Source: Haliclystus octoradiatus (lineage: Eukaryota > Cnidaria > Staurozoa > Stauromedusae > Haliclystidae). From it: a DNA stretch of 64,000 nucleotides. Within the stretch, counting starts at the first letter, position 1. Every line of letters starts with the position of its first letter. Shown piece by piece: positions 1 through 13,000 of this stretch. Location of the stretch: positions 24,987,037-25,051,036 of the forward strand of contig OU744447.1 in NCBI GenBank assembly GCA_916610825.1, written 5' to 3'. The notes under the pieces are model-generated. The model worked only from the letters and a program-made list of their open reading frames with translations. It was not told the DNA's origin and ran no database searches. A program made the position numbers and the translations under genes.

Positions 1-1068
1 TAGACAAGTGAGTTGAAATTCTCGATACAGTCGAACTTGGTTAATATTCCCTCTTTTAATATCCCACCTTGCTTAATATCCCCACATAAAACTGATTTTT
101 ATTTTCCATTCTCCATACAAACTCTCATAGTCCTATCTCACTTAATATCCCACCTCGCTTAATGTCCCACTCTTCATCTGTACCAGAGGGGGGGATATTA
201 AGCAAGTTCGACTGTAATTATATTTTACTATTGTAATCATTATCATACTGCAAATAAATTCCTCAATATATTGCTCTCGATGTACAGGTGGTCTTTATAT
301 ACAGTGTTGATTCAATAGAATATTGATTTTAGTACATTACAAAAGTGGCAAAGTTGTCATGACAGGGGACCAAATTTTAGTGATGTTTAGCAGAAGTGAT
401 TTTAGCAGGTTGTGATTGCATTCGGGAAAACATATGTCATCTTACTGGACAATAAAGGAATGCCTCACACGCTAGGAGGAAGCTATAATCTTAATTTATA
501 CTAAGATTTATTCAAAACCTGAAAACCAAAACCCAGTGAATCATGTATGTAGTTATGCCAGTTATGATATGTAGATAAATTGACCAATACATGCAGGTGG
601 CCTTTATATGCAGGATATACTATTTTCGACATCAACATTGACTATTATATACAGGTGGCTGCTGCTTCATAGAGGTAATAAAATAATGATCTCAGTATAT
701 TATTAAAACTGTCTCTATAAACAGTACCAGCCGCTGTATCATGTTTGCCAGTAATAATATTTATTTAAGAAATTTCCTCCCTTTGGCAAAATCTTTAAAT
801 CTCGTTTACGTATTAACACTTTTGACCAAAACATTATACAACAAGTGAAGCCTAGATATTTTATTTGGCAGAACAGCTCATGCTATTATTAATATATATC
901 GCAAGGTCTGAATATTCAATGGAATTCATGTAGACCTACTAGAAACAGTCACATTCTCTTTTCAGAAAAGTACCTGTACTGCCTAAATGACCCATAGCTA
1001 CATACAGCAAAATGAGCCCCTTGTGACGCCTCTAATAATTGATTATAATTTATTTTCATTATTTATAG
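1..1068. other. KCNQ intron upstream of the pore exon; only repeats seen
   Basis: No earlier KCNQ exon (S4-S5 linker) could be recognised here. The segment holds a TA-flanked MITE at 28-214 and two decayed pieces of the dispersed CAGTGAAACC MITE, at about 255-345 and 560-760, recognisable by phrases such as caggtggcctttatat. Nothing else is supported. Confidence 0.6.
28..214. mobile_element. TA-flanked MITE, pogo/Tigger-like ends (family 1, copy 1)
   Basis: The 187-bp element starts CAGTCGAACTTG and ends with the inverted CAAGTTCGACTG, with TA on both sides (26-27 and 215-216). The interior is made of repeated aatatccca / ttaatatcccac phrases. There is no coding capacity. A second copy lies at 62339-62520. 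The CAGT-type ends and TA target suggest the pogo/Tigger branch of Tc1/mariner, which is inference. Confidence 0.8.
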
Positions 1069-4000
1069 GAATTAATGACTGTGTGGTATATGAGTTTTAT
1101 CATATTAATCACATGCTCGTTCCTTGTTTATCTTGCTGAGAGAGCATCACCAAATCCTGCAGATGAAAGTCAAATGCGTGATCTGGCGGATGGTCTTTAC
1201 TGGGGAATTGTAAGTTTTGATCTCGTTTAACAATTTGTTTAAACAAATATATTACAAGTTTTCAGATTTCAATAAAAAAATTATTAAAAATGTTTTTTAC
1301 CCTTTAAAATATCTCGAGTGATTTATCTGGTTAGATTTGGTTATCCTGCAAAATGATCAGATCAAAGAATCAAATTTATTATGCACATTGTTATGTAATA
1401 GTGTAACGACAAATGGAGATATGAATTTAATTGTTGATCCAAACTTTATTGTTGATCCTTGCAACCCTTCCATATTGAAAACTAGTGAGATTTTGGTAAA
1501 TTCTGTATTCTGGTGATAAATTATAGGGGCCTCCACAAAGTAAGGAGGTTGCCCAATTCTAGGAGGTCTGGGGCATGGATTTTGTCATGGATTCAAAATG
1601 GCAGGAAACGAAAATTTACGACAACATTTTAGATCTAAAACATAACATCAGTCTAGAAACAACACCTAGATTTTAATAACATTAATTATATTATCATAGA
1701 GTTTATACACATAATTTAAGGACATTTACAGTGAAACCCGTATATAACGGCCAGCTATGAGAGGTAAATAAATTGACCACTATAGACAGGTGACCTTTAT
1801 ATACAGGTTTGATTCAATAGAAAATACTATTTTAGACATTGCAAGAGTGACCATTTTAGACAGGTGGCTGCTGTATAGAGGTGACCGTTATAACAGGTTT
1901 CACCGTACTTAAAATTGAATTTGTCGTAACAAAATGAGCAAAACTATGAGACCATGATACCATGAGCAAAGCTGTGAGACTTGGAAGATCTTGGCTTGGG
2001 ATAACTACTTTTGTACTTTTTATAGGCCTACATCAATGTTATGCATATCTAATATTTATGAAAATTCCATGTACATTTTGTGAATGTTAAATTGCCCTGT
2101 TTTTGTGAGAATGTAGTTCATGAACTACATTATGATTATTCTTCAAATTTCATTAATTAAACAAATGCATGAGCTATTTGTGAACTTGAGGCTGAGAAAC
2201 TTAGAAGAACTTGAACTTCATTTTCATGAACCAATATAGTTCATGAACTGTTTTTGAATATCAAAAACTACATCGAATTTGAGCAAGTTTTAAGAAATTT
2301 ATAGTTTTTATGAGGTTTACAAATAAACTTTCAATTCTGTAGGTAGCAAGGCTAAGTTCCTTGATTGACCATTTAATTATTGCAATAAGCAAGAAAAAGT
2401 TCTGGTATGTCGAGTACAAGTTAACCAATGCACAATATAGCAATAATTTCAAATATATAATTACTAATCTTGATCAAATCTTGTCAAATGAGGATGATAG
2501 TTATAATTGATAAATTTTATCTTTCAAATTTATTAATTGCATATTTTTCTCAATTATTTAGATATCATTGTTAACAATTGGTTATGGGGATATATCTCCA
2601 AGGACATGGACTGGGAAGTTCATCACATGTATATTCTCGTTGGTTGGTACAGCCTTCTTTGCTCTACCTGCAGTGAGTAACTTTTCAAAGAATTAAGTAG
2701 TAACTAGGCTATACCTACTTTTTAAAAAATATGGATCTAGAAAAAATAGAAATATGGATCTGTTTTTTTATCTGTTTTGAATTTGTCGACATAAACAAGT
2801 GATGTTGAGACTTGTAGATAAGTAGGGGAGACCGGGGTCACTTCGGACGCGGGTGACTTCGGACAGAACGGTTTTAGTTTAAATAAAAATACAATCTCTC
2901 AGTATGTTAAATACAAAGGTAAAACATACCTATTGCCAAAATTTTAGATAATTTCATCAAGTAATAAAAAAGTTAGTATGGTTTGAAACTTTGTCCCGCT
3001 TTTGTGTATTATTTGTTCTCGAAGAAAAAGTTTGACGAAGAAAATCCACGCAACCAACATGTTGATATTTGGTACCATTTTGAAGCCAGTGACGTTGTGT
3101 GCCTCATACTGAAGTTTCATGCACGTGCGCTTTGAAAATTTAACTGCAGAAATGATATTCTTCAATGTTTATGAACAATAATTTCATTGATTTCTCTGAG
3201 TAGATGAATAATGAAGCTTTTGATTGATGTCAATAAACATTTGTTTCGTGCGTTGTTGAGAGTTTAAATTCACTGTCCAGAGTCACCCCAGTCTGGCCGA
3301 AGTCACCCCGCTTAACTAGGGGTAAAAGAATGATCAAATACTCGGCACTCGAATATATTTAACTTTCCAACAATTTACCCTTTTAAACATGGCACATTAG
3401 CTATTAAATGATATACGATTTATTTGTTTCGAGCGAAAAATAAAATAATTAGAAGTAAGAAACCGAATAGCGTCCGATGTGTACCCGGTCTCCCCTATTT
3501 GGATTTTACTAGGTCTATCACCTGTAAACGACAATTCAACTTTCAGCTGACATCCAATCCACGATATCCAAATAAACAATATCCCAATAGCGGTGAATTC
3601 AATTTACATTCATATTTTATATATTCGAAAGCATCTCCTTCCAATGAGTTGGTCATTTATAAGAAGGCAACCCTGCTTCTGCAACAGTGGAACATCTTTA
3701 ACATAATCAATACAGCTCAGGTGTATTGAATTTTTTTGTCCCAAGCCGATACAGTATAATGTTATCTATACCTGTAAATGCTTAAGTCTGCATGTGTGTG
3801 CGTGTGTTCCAGTCTTCCATTATTTTCTTAGTTGGTTTTCAAGTATTGTAAGTGTTGTTTATCTATGTGCTACTGGAAAGTGCAAGTCATCACTAGACAC
3901 TTGGCAAATCAACTCATGTAGCACAGTAAAGCTAACTGATTAACTGACACTAACAGGTTCACAGCTGATGTAACAAGAGTGACTTGCAGTTATTGTGAAG

Positions 4001-7000
4001 GTTTTATTATTGGTTAGATCTATTATTTAAATTAACCTGGCAATACGGGTGACTCATTGCTAGTATGTATTCATAATTTCCATTTTCCACTATGCGATAG
4101 TTATAATTAACATAAATTATTATAATTTTGTTTATTAGGGAATCATTGGATCTGGATTTGCATTGCAAGTTGCACAACATCAGCGACAGAAGCATTTCAA
4201 CAAGAAACGTATTCCTGCTGCAGCAGTAATACAGGTAATTTTCGAATCCTTGCAGAATTGGATTGGTCAAAGCAACAAAACACGCAACAACAGATTTTAC
4301 CACTAAGTGTTCAAATTGATGTTTGATTTCCTTTGAGATATACTCAAATTCATTCGGAATATCCCTTTTGTCGAGATTTCACAAAACCAAAAATAACGTC
4401 ATTAAAATAGGAGGAGATCTGCTTGATCTAAATAAAAATAATTTTAAAGTCAACAATTTAGGCATTAAAAATTTGTTAACTAATTTCTAAGCCAAATATG
4501 AAATTACTGCTCTTAGTTGAATTCAATGCACTTGAATGTTTTCAGATAAACGAAACCCTGACAGTTGGATTTTCTCATGCTAACTATACTTGATCACAAC
4601 TTGAAGCTAAATTCATTAGAAATTCTATCCCCTCTGCCCCCTTGCCCCTCATCCAGATTTTGCTGCCCACGATAAAATTAGTGTGCTAGATTGATTGAAT
4701 TAACTTAATTTTAAATTGGGTTTTCTCCCCTGCTAAAAACAGTTCAGGAGTTCATGAACAGTTCATAAACAGTTCACAAACAGTTCATGGATGTTAAATG
4801 GCCTCAATTCTTCATGAACTGTTCATGAACTCCCGTTTGTAACCAGGGCAATCCATTTTAATATTCTTAGGCTTACTGGAAATTATATGCATCGCATCCA
4901 TCCTGTGATTATCGCGCTACTTGGACGTCATGTCGTATTTCACGTAATCGCAAGAAGTACCATACTCGAGACTTTTTGGATGCAGGCATAATGGATTCTC
5001 CGGCAACATCTCGACGTGCTACTCCTTCATTTCCTAAACGCCGATTTGATACATCATTTAGTGGACAAACGGGTAAATCTATGATGCCAGCTTTACATCA
5101 AGGCACAGTTGCTGCAACAATACCGCTAGCAACACATATTAGAAACAGATGCGTATCCGTTGGTAACTTAATAATGGATCCTGGTTCTGTTGAAGATCAT
5201 CAAGCAACTGTTTTGAGTTTACCATCTGCTCTGATATCTAATGATGATGGTATGTTGATTTTATTTATTTATTTGTTCACTTCATTTCAATTAAACAATG
5301 ATTGTTTACTTTCTATTGGAAAGGCAGCTCGTGATTTCTGATACATTTCTCTTGTCTCATTACGCATCTCTTTTGTTCATAAAAACCTATTCAAAAACGG
5401 CTTTTGTTTCATAATTGCTTGTAATTATGAAATTTTGTTTCGTAATTAATGTAATACTTCATGTGACCAATTGTTGTATTAAACTTTCACATTTTCATGA
5501 TTAAACTCTATTTGATTCTACTGTAGTCATGGCAAGGTTAAACGGCAAATTGAATGGCGAAGCAGTAAAAGAGTAAGTCATCTGATTGATATTTGACACA
5601 TTAGCTACTACAGTAGAAACTTTTTATAATGTCACCTTTCATAACGGATTGTTGTTTATAACATACCAATTGTTTGTTCCCGGCATATTTTAGTAGGTTT
5701 TCTCTTAATAGTTATCAATCATAACGTCACTGTTTATAACGGATTATCTCTTATAACGTCACCCATTTATATTCGTGTGAACTGATAAAATCGTTTATAC
5801 TATCTTATTTTACAAAATCTTTTGTTTTCATTATCAAATACAACAATATAATAATTTTCAGCAATGAGAAAGTATTCTGGATGCGATGGAACGTACAAAT
5901 TGTCACAATTTGCTCTCTGTGAGTTATTTGAACATGCAATATCAAAATAAAACAGTGAAGTTTCTTAGCATTTGAAAGAAAACATTTTTGTCACTGTTTG
6001 TATAACATGGAACCTATAGTCAAATCAAATTAAAAGCAACATCATGAACAAATGAATTTTTAAACAAATCAAAACCGATCATTCACCATCTTTAAATAAT
6101 GAAATCATGAAAACCATAAATACATGTCCAGTTAAATGTAGAATGATAACAGGCATAAATTTAAATCTTTAAATGTGGTCTTGATTGAGTTATTCGGGAA
6201 TGAACAAGCTTGATTGGCTTTCTAATATCAGCAATTCTGTCATTTTTATCATTCTATACCAATATATAATAACTTCATTGGTGGCAAAACATCAATAGAG
6301 TGCTTGATGCGGATATGCAGAGCAGTATAGAAATATATATATTCTTATAACTGTATTGGGAGCAAAACATCAATAGAGTGCTCGGTGCGGATATGCAGAG
6401 CAGTAGAGAAATATATATATTCTTATAACTGTATTGGGAATATAAGATCAATAGAGTGCTCGATGCGAATATGCAGAGCAGTATAGAAATATATATATAT
6501 TCTTATAACTGTATTGGGAGCAAAACATCAATAGAGTGCTCGATGCAGATATGCAGAGCAGTAGAGAAATATATATATTCTTATAACTGTATTGGGAATA
6601 TAACATCAATAGAGTGCTCGATGCGAATATGCAGAGCAGTATAGAAATATATATATATTCTTATAACTGTATTGGGAGCAAAACATCAATAGAGTGCTCG
6701 ATGCGGATATGCAGAGCAGTAGAGAAATATATATATTCTTATAACTGTATTGGGAATATAACATCAATAGAGTGCTCGATGCGAATATGCAGAGCAGTAT
6801 ATAAATATATATATATTCTTATAACTGTATTGGGAGCAAAACATCAATAGAGTGCTCGATGCAGATATGCAGAGCAGTAAAGAAATATATATATTCTTAT
6901 AACTGTATTGGAGGCAAAACATCAATAGAGTGCTCCATGCGGATATGCAGAGCAGTATAGAAATGAAGTCAAAGACTAGACGTTGTCTCCGCTACTCAGA

Positions 7001-10000
7001 GTTGAATAAAACCGTCTGATGAGCTCTATCGCGCGAAACACTGAATGAGACAGCGTCTAGTCTTTGAATTTATTTCTATACCTTTTTACATTTTTATATT
7101 AGGCTAAGCACAGCTGAAAAGAATGTGATTCGTTTCTTGAGAAAAATAAAGTTAGGCGTTTCACTACGTAAATTCAAGGTATAATATTGTATGTGTATAT
7201 TTGTAAGGTGTGATAAGATAACTAATACAGTGAACCTGTATATAACGGCCAGTTGCGAGAGTTAGATAAATTGACCACTAGACAGGTGGCCTTTATATAC
7301 AGGTTTGATTCAATAGAAAATACCATTTTAGACATTTCCAAAAGTGACCACTATAGACAGGTGACCGCTATATAGAGGTGACCGCTATAACAGGTTTGAC
7401 TGTACTTGATTTTTATTTAATGTAGTATATTTTGAGGTTTGCCATTTTCAGAAAGAGGATGACTATAATGATTATGTAAATAACATTGGTTGCAGAGCCT
7501 CTATGACAAGACCAACCTTACTTGTTGGTTATCAATTGCTTAGAATTGTATAACTTACAAGCAAATAGAAGATTTACAATAACAAATTTTTACGAAAACA
7601 TATAAAGGAGATACAAAGGAGAGGTTTACAAATTATATTTATATTCAAATTAATTAATTTATTTTTATTTATTTATTTTTACTTAATATGATGTGGGTCC
7701 ATCATCAATTGATGGATCCTACCACATCCATTATATTGGCATCTTGTAAGGTGTTTTTGAATGGTGTTCGCTTCATTGTTTTTGAACACCGAATGCATAA
7801 AATTGCAGATTGAACCAGGGCGAAGGACAATTTGTTTCTAAACCAAATTTTACTACACTGAGATCGTTATCTTATTTCTCTGCCAGTTTCATAGATAGTT
7901 CACTTATGAAGCATTCAGTTTCTGGACTGCAGCCACCATACGCAGAAAAGATCAGAGGTCTAAAAGAGCCGTCTTCAACTTCAATGATTCTTTTGTTGTA
8001 CTTTCTTTTTATTCTTTTCCCTGGGTTTTGTTTGAGGTTTTGGTTTAGATTGGTAGGAGCAAAGGGATTGAACACCCTTACATCAAAAAATGCTCCCTGA
8101 CCTCTAATCCAAAAACCTCTAGTGCAGATATCTAGGCGGGCTTCATCTCCTGTTATTGCAGAGGGTGGTAGATTTTCTCCCGTTAAGGGGGCAAGATGAG
8201 GCTCAATTGCTACATCTCAACAAGTTTTCTTTAAAACTTTTCTCCCAAGGTGTCTCTAATGTTATCATGGCGTTAAAACATGTACCCCCTTAGGGTAGGA
8301 TAGAGCATGGTCAATGATTTTCCCACATGGACAGTCTGAGAGGACATGCTTTACTAGTCAGCGATATCGAAGGCAAATTTCATCAGTAAATTTACTCTTA
8401 CTTTGTGAAAATCCTTCTGACTCCAAAGGTAAAGTTGTTAACCAATTTGATGACCCTTTCATACTAACAAGCTGATTTGCACAAATATTCATACTGTTCA
8501 TTTGTGGATGTAGGTCTTCAAGTAGAGTTTGGTGGTTGATGTTTCTTGTGTTGATGACATTTCTAATTGACGATCTAAATTGAGCAATGTCTATATTGCT
8601 CTCCTTACTTTGGTCTTTGATGCTTCTGGCTAATTTATCTTTTACTAGTCGGGAGTTGGTGTATTCTTCAGCAGAAAAGATAGATTTCATTCTGTGTGCA
8701 GACATGTCCATCGCAAATTGAAGGGAAAGAAAGAGTGTCAATTGCATGGTCTAAAAAGGGAAGTTCAGTTTGAAGCACTAGAATGATTCTGATGTGATAT
8801 GTTAGCTTATGACAAAATCCACCAACAAAGGCGTATGCAGCTTGGGGTTGACTCTTTGCTATTTGAGACAAGCCCACTATTTGTTGATACCATTTTCTTA
8901 CTAGCTCAGAAGTGTATGCAGATGTTCCTTGTGTATTTCCAATAAATCCACCCAGGCATTTCTGCCTGTTTAGCTTAATATTGATTTGTTTTCCTTCGAA
9001 CAGTGATTTGGCTGTTTCAGCTCTCTCTGGAGATTTCACAATTAGCCATGACATTTTTGGGTTAGGATAGTATCCAAGTTAGGGACCATATTCTAGGATT
9101 TTATCCCACCATATACATAATTTGTTGAAATGCCTGATCCTCCAAGATCATCAGCAAAGGCAGCATGGCGTAACTCGTTTGCAGGTTACAGTGGTCTGAT
9201 AAACGATAACAATGGAGATATACCAAGTGCATAGACCGGCATGGCCAGTAGCAATTACGTACATACGTGGAAATCATTGCTGGAATTCTAAAATAGATGC
9301 TATTTATATTATCCTGAAACACTGAATCACAACCAATGATTCCGTATGGGGTCAGTTATCCTTTGAAGATTTGAAACACTCAATTAACTGTATCTACGAA
9401 GAAATAGTATTTTGGCGTAAGAACGTTTTCTTGCTACCAAGTGGGACTGTCAGAAAGAAGTTTGTGTCAGAAATGACAAGGCTTTTCAATATTTAGAATA
9501 GTGGAACTCAAATGAAAGACATTGTTATGAAGATTATAATGATAATGCCAGCTCTATTGTTACAAAAACCAAGTTTCAAATTCAAAGCAAAACGAACACG
9601 GTCAATGTCTAAATAGGAGACTGGCAAGCTGGACAGATGGGGATTTTAACAGCCTTATAGAAGAAGCCCGCGGAATCCAGCGGAATCTTCCATCCCTGAA
9701 GCAGTCTCAAACTTTTGAACAACTTTCCAAAACATTTGCCAATTACATGATACAAGGAAAAGCTAATGCAGCACTTGGAATGCTGGATAGTACCACCTCA
9801 AAAGGAATATTGAAACTAACTCCAAATAACAATTGCTGAACTCAAGGTAAAGCACCCTGAAGCTAAACCTGCAGATGAGTCAATACTAATCAGTGGTGAC
9901 ATACCATTTGTTGATAATGCTATGTTCAATAACACTGGTGGGGATTCTATTTCAAGATCAGCTTTTAAAACCTTTATACTGCATCCCACTAGATAAGGAT

Positions 10001-13000
10001 CCTGGAGTACGACCAATATGTGCGGGACAACCAGCAGGCTGTGAAGTAGCAGTACATGCAATGTCTGATATTTTTGCTGAAGAAGAAACAGATGGATTTC
10101 ACAACGAGCAACGCTTTCAATACCCTCAATAGAAATATCCTTCTTCACAACATCAGATACATAAGCCCTCCGATTTCCACATATGCACGTAATTCCTTCT
10201 TGTTTTCTCCTTACGTGCCGCTCATGGTGCTATGAGAGCATAGTTCACGGAAAGTATGAACTGTTTGTTTAATAGTATTATTCACTGCTGTTTTGGATCT
10301 ATGGATCTTAGCCTGGTTGGTCATAATTAGGGAGATAATACAAAATCTGAAATCAATGCAACATACCAACAAAAGTGTTTATGCTCCCCAACTCATTAGA
10401 TTTCTTTGTTATTATCAACCAGTGCGCTTTTATTCTTCTAGATAATTTTTGTTTTGAATAGATCCTTTTTAATTGGCAGGAAGCACGTCGACCATATGAT
10501 GTTAAAGATGTAATTGAACAGTATACCGCTGGTCAAATTGAAACATTTGGATACATTAAGAAATTACAATCAAGGTAATTAACATCATTGATCTGTATTC
10601 AATTCATCAACAGTAAATGCTTTTTATTAAAGTGCATTTGGTGGGCAGCTAAAAGTTGACACTATCAAGACCAGGCAACAGTTACACTGAAATGCCAATG
10701 GAATATCATTGTATAAGTGCTTATAGTGCCTATATAGCCTTTTTAAAAAGGCAGATTTGGTTAGAATTTTTTTTCTATTAGTACATGTTGTTGTTGAGTT
10801 TTTACACAGCGCGACTCTTTCCCCGTCAAAATTGACCTTTTACATGGCATTTTGGAGATTCTTGCGTCCCACTTTTTGAAAACAAGAAAGGAATGATTTT
10901 ATTTACCACAAGAGAGTTTGACCATTACTTTCGGCCAACATTCTACGTTTTAATTGCGACACGCAAAAAAAGAATGTCGGAATCGTTTCACTTGATTAAA
11001 AGTTTAACTGTTCATCCGGATCCTGCTAACTACTTTTCTTATAGTATAACATATTCCAAAAAGTGCTATATACCTTCGAAGTTGTAACTTTTTGTTTTAG
11101 CACTTAACGGTTTGTATTAATGATTGGGACAACGTTTCGGCTTGTATCATCAGCCATTTAAAAGCTAAAATCATATTATTTGCTATTTATACAATTTGAG
11201 AATAAAGGAATTATAAATATTAAAAACGTTTTGCACCTATAGAATGATAAAATGTTTACTGCAAAACAAGGTATTAAGGCAAAGATTTAACATAAAAATA
11301 AATGATCATTAACAACACATAGTGCCTTGATCAATCGCTCATATTTTAGTATTGCATAATTAGGATATGGTAGCACCAGGAAACAGTTTACCTACTTGTT
11401 TACTATTAGCACAGTAAAACAGTATTCCCATTGGGTACCCATTTATGATTCTCGAAATCAATTTCAAGCAACCATACTTATTTACACTTTTTCATTGGCT
11501 TACTGAAAATTGATTGGGTATTGGTGTTGCACACTTGAGCCCCCTTGCATGCCGAGTCTCTTCCAGAGATAGTGCAAATAAAATAAACTAGAAAATTAAT
11601 GACATTATTTTGCACATATCCTTTTAGACGGGAGTTCATGCACAGATTATCACAATCTGGGTCCGACAAAAGTGGGGATCCTGGGATCTTAGATCCCGTA
11701 AGGCTAGAGCAAATCCAGAAGAAAATTGATAATTTATAGGCCTCCAAACCTCAACAAAAAATTCAGAAGAAATGTTAAAAATTTCTAGGATTCCAGAAGG
11801 CTAAATCTTTTGTCGGACACTGATCACGATTTACCTTCACTCGGTGTTTTAGGAGACACTCTGATAGCTAGAATTTTTCCATTTATTAATTTTTCTTATC
11901 GATGTAAAGGGTATAGGTATGTACGTGTAATAAAATTCAGACATTAGAATTCAAATTTCAAAAATACCGTAGTCTCAAATCTGGGATATCTAGATATTTG
12001 TAATGGATTTCAATGGAAAAAAGGCAATATCTAGAGTTCACAAGTGTGGAAATTGTCTAAAATCCGCTAAAAGCCTGAGAATTCTTATGTCTGAAACTTT
12101 AAATGAATGACATTCTCAACTAATTCCCCCGTGTGACCCCTCAGTTGCTAGGCTTTTAGTAGTATTGTGCATATGTAAGCTGGTATCTCATTTGCTCTTG
12201 TCTGCTCAGGCTGATATAATAATACTGGGCCATTAAAGATTTATAGAGGATTGTTTAGCAATCTGTAATGATCATCGTGGTCTGAAGAGACCGACAAACA
12301 TCATATTCAGCTATGACTAATAAAACCCCACAATTGAAGTATAATGAATATCATGTGGTTGTTTTTGCTTCTTAGGATTGAAATTGGCCTTGGTTTCAAA
12401 GGTAATAATATATTTTATAACATTTTCATATTATTTACTAAACAGTGATTGGTTAAAAGGCTCTATTGATAAAGCTATACAGAATAATTTTGATGCTATA
12501 CAGATTAACTGAATCAACTATAGGTTCCAGAACATTTGAGAAGTCCTCATTGTATTGAGCGCTCTGCCTACTGTAGTAACTTCAAAAATATTTTACTTGC
12601 ACTAGAGTTGCAGTTTCGGTGCGGTACTAGGGACGCTAATAGGGTTGACTTATTACAAATCACATTTTTACCTTAGCTTGTTGTACTGCGTGTTTTGATT
12701 GCTCTGCCATGTTTTTATTTACGGAAAATGGATAAGTAGATTTGAGAAAAAAGCGTTTGAATAGTTGACTCTTTCAAATCTTGAAAAACAGAGATTAAAA
12801 GTCAAATGCCGTGATAATTTTTAATTTCTGATCACGAGCGTGATATGTTCACGACAGTTATCAATCATTTGTTCATAACATAGAAATATTCAGAAATCAT
12901 GCTGTTATGGACAAATGATGCATAGATGTCGTGATCTAGTCTCGTTCACTCGTTGTGATCAGGAAATTAAGGAAAGACAAAAAGGAGATGGATTCAAATT

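Larger units (their letters stand above)
7800..10205. mobile_element. Decayed retroelement with inverted 5' part, in a KCNQ intron
   Basis: Two adjoining coding remnants of the same retroelement protein lie in opposite directions. The + strand (about 9350-10200) holds the N-terminal half up to the start of the reverse transcriptase; the - strand (about 9310-7872) holds the rest, from the RT through the C-terminus. Both carry stops and frameshifts. The two halves overlap by about 20 codons around the RT motif STYxRN. From memory, the protein family is common in cnidarian and other invertebrate genomes; its formal classification is not certain. The arrangement equals a 5' inversion as made by twin priming in non-LTR elements. 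Confidence 0.75.

Noticed and set aside
4976-5341. A free-standing 121-codon gene
   Set aside because: It is part of KCNQ exon 4; the true exon is 4871-5249 and the frame continues into the intron only by chance.
6456-6850. Open frames of 60-80 codons across the tandem array
   Set aside because: They repeat the same short peptide in each 79-bp unit and exist only because the unit has few stops; no start context or splice support.
6284-6965. Regular repeat spacing reminiscent of a CRISPR array
   Set aside because: The whole 79-bp unit is repeated with no unique spacers, and the context is a eukaryotic intron.
6999-7050. CTGATGAG ... CGAAAC core in the hairpin at 6953-7081 as a hammerhead ribozyme
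   Set aside because: Stem II has a mismatch in four pairs and no acceptable stem I forms in either a type I or type III arrangement; probably chance.
10893-11087. 64-codon open frame
   Set aside because: It lies in a dispersed repeat; the other copy shares only a short stretch (PTFYVLIAT) in the opposite strand context and no protein family is recognisable.
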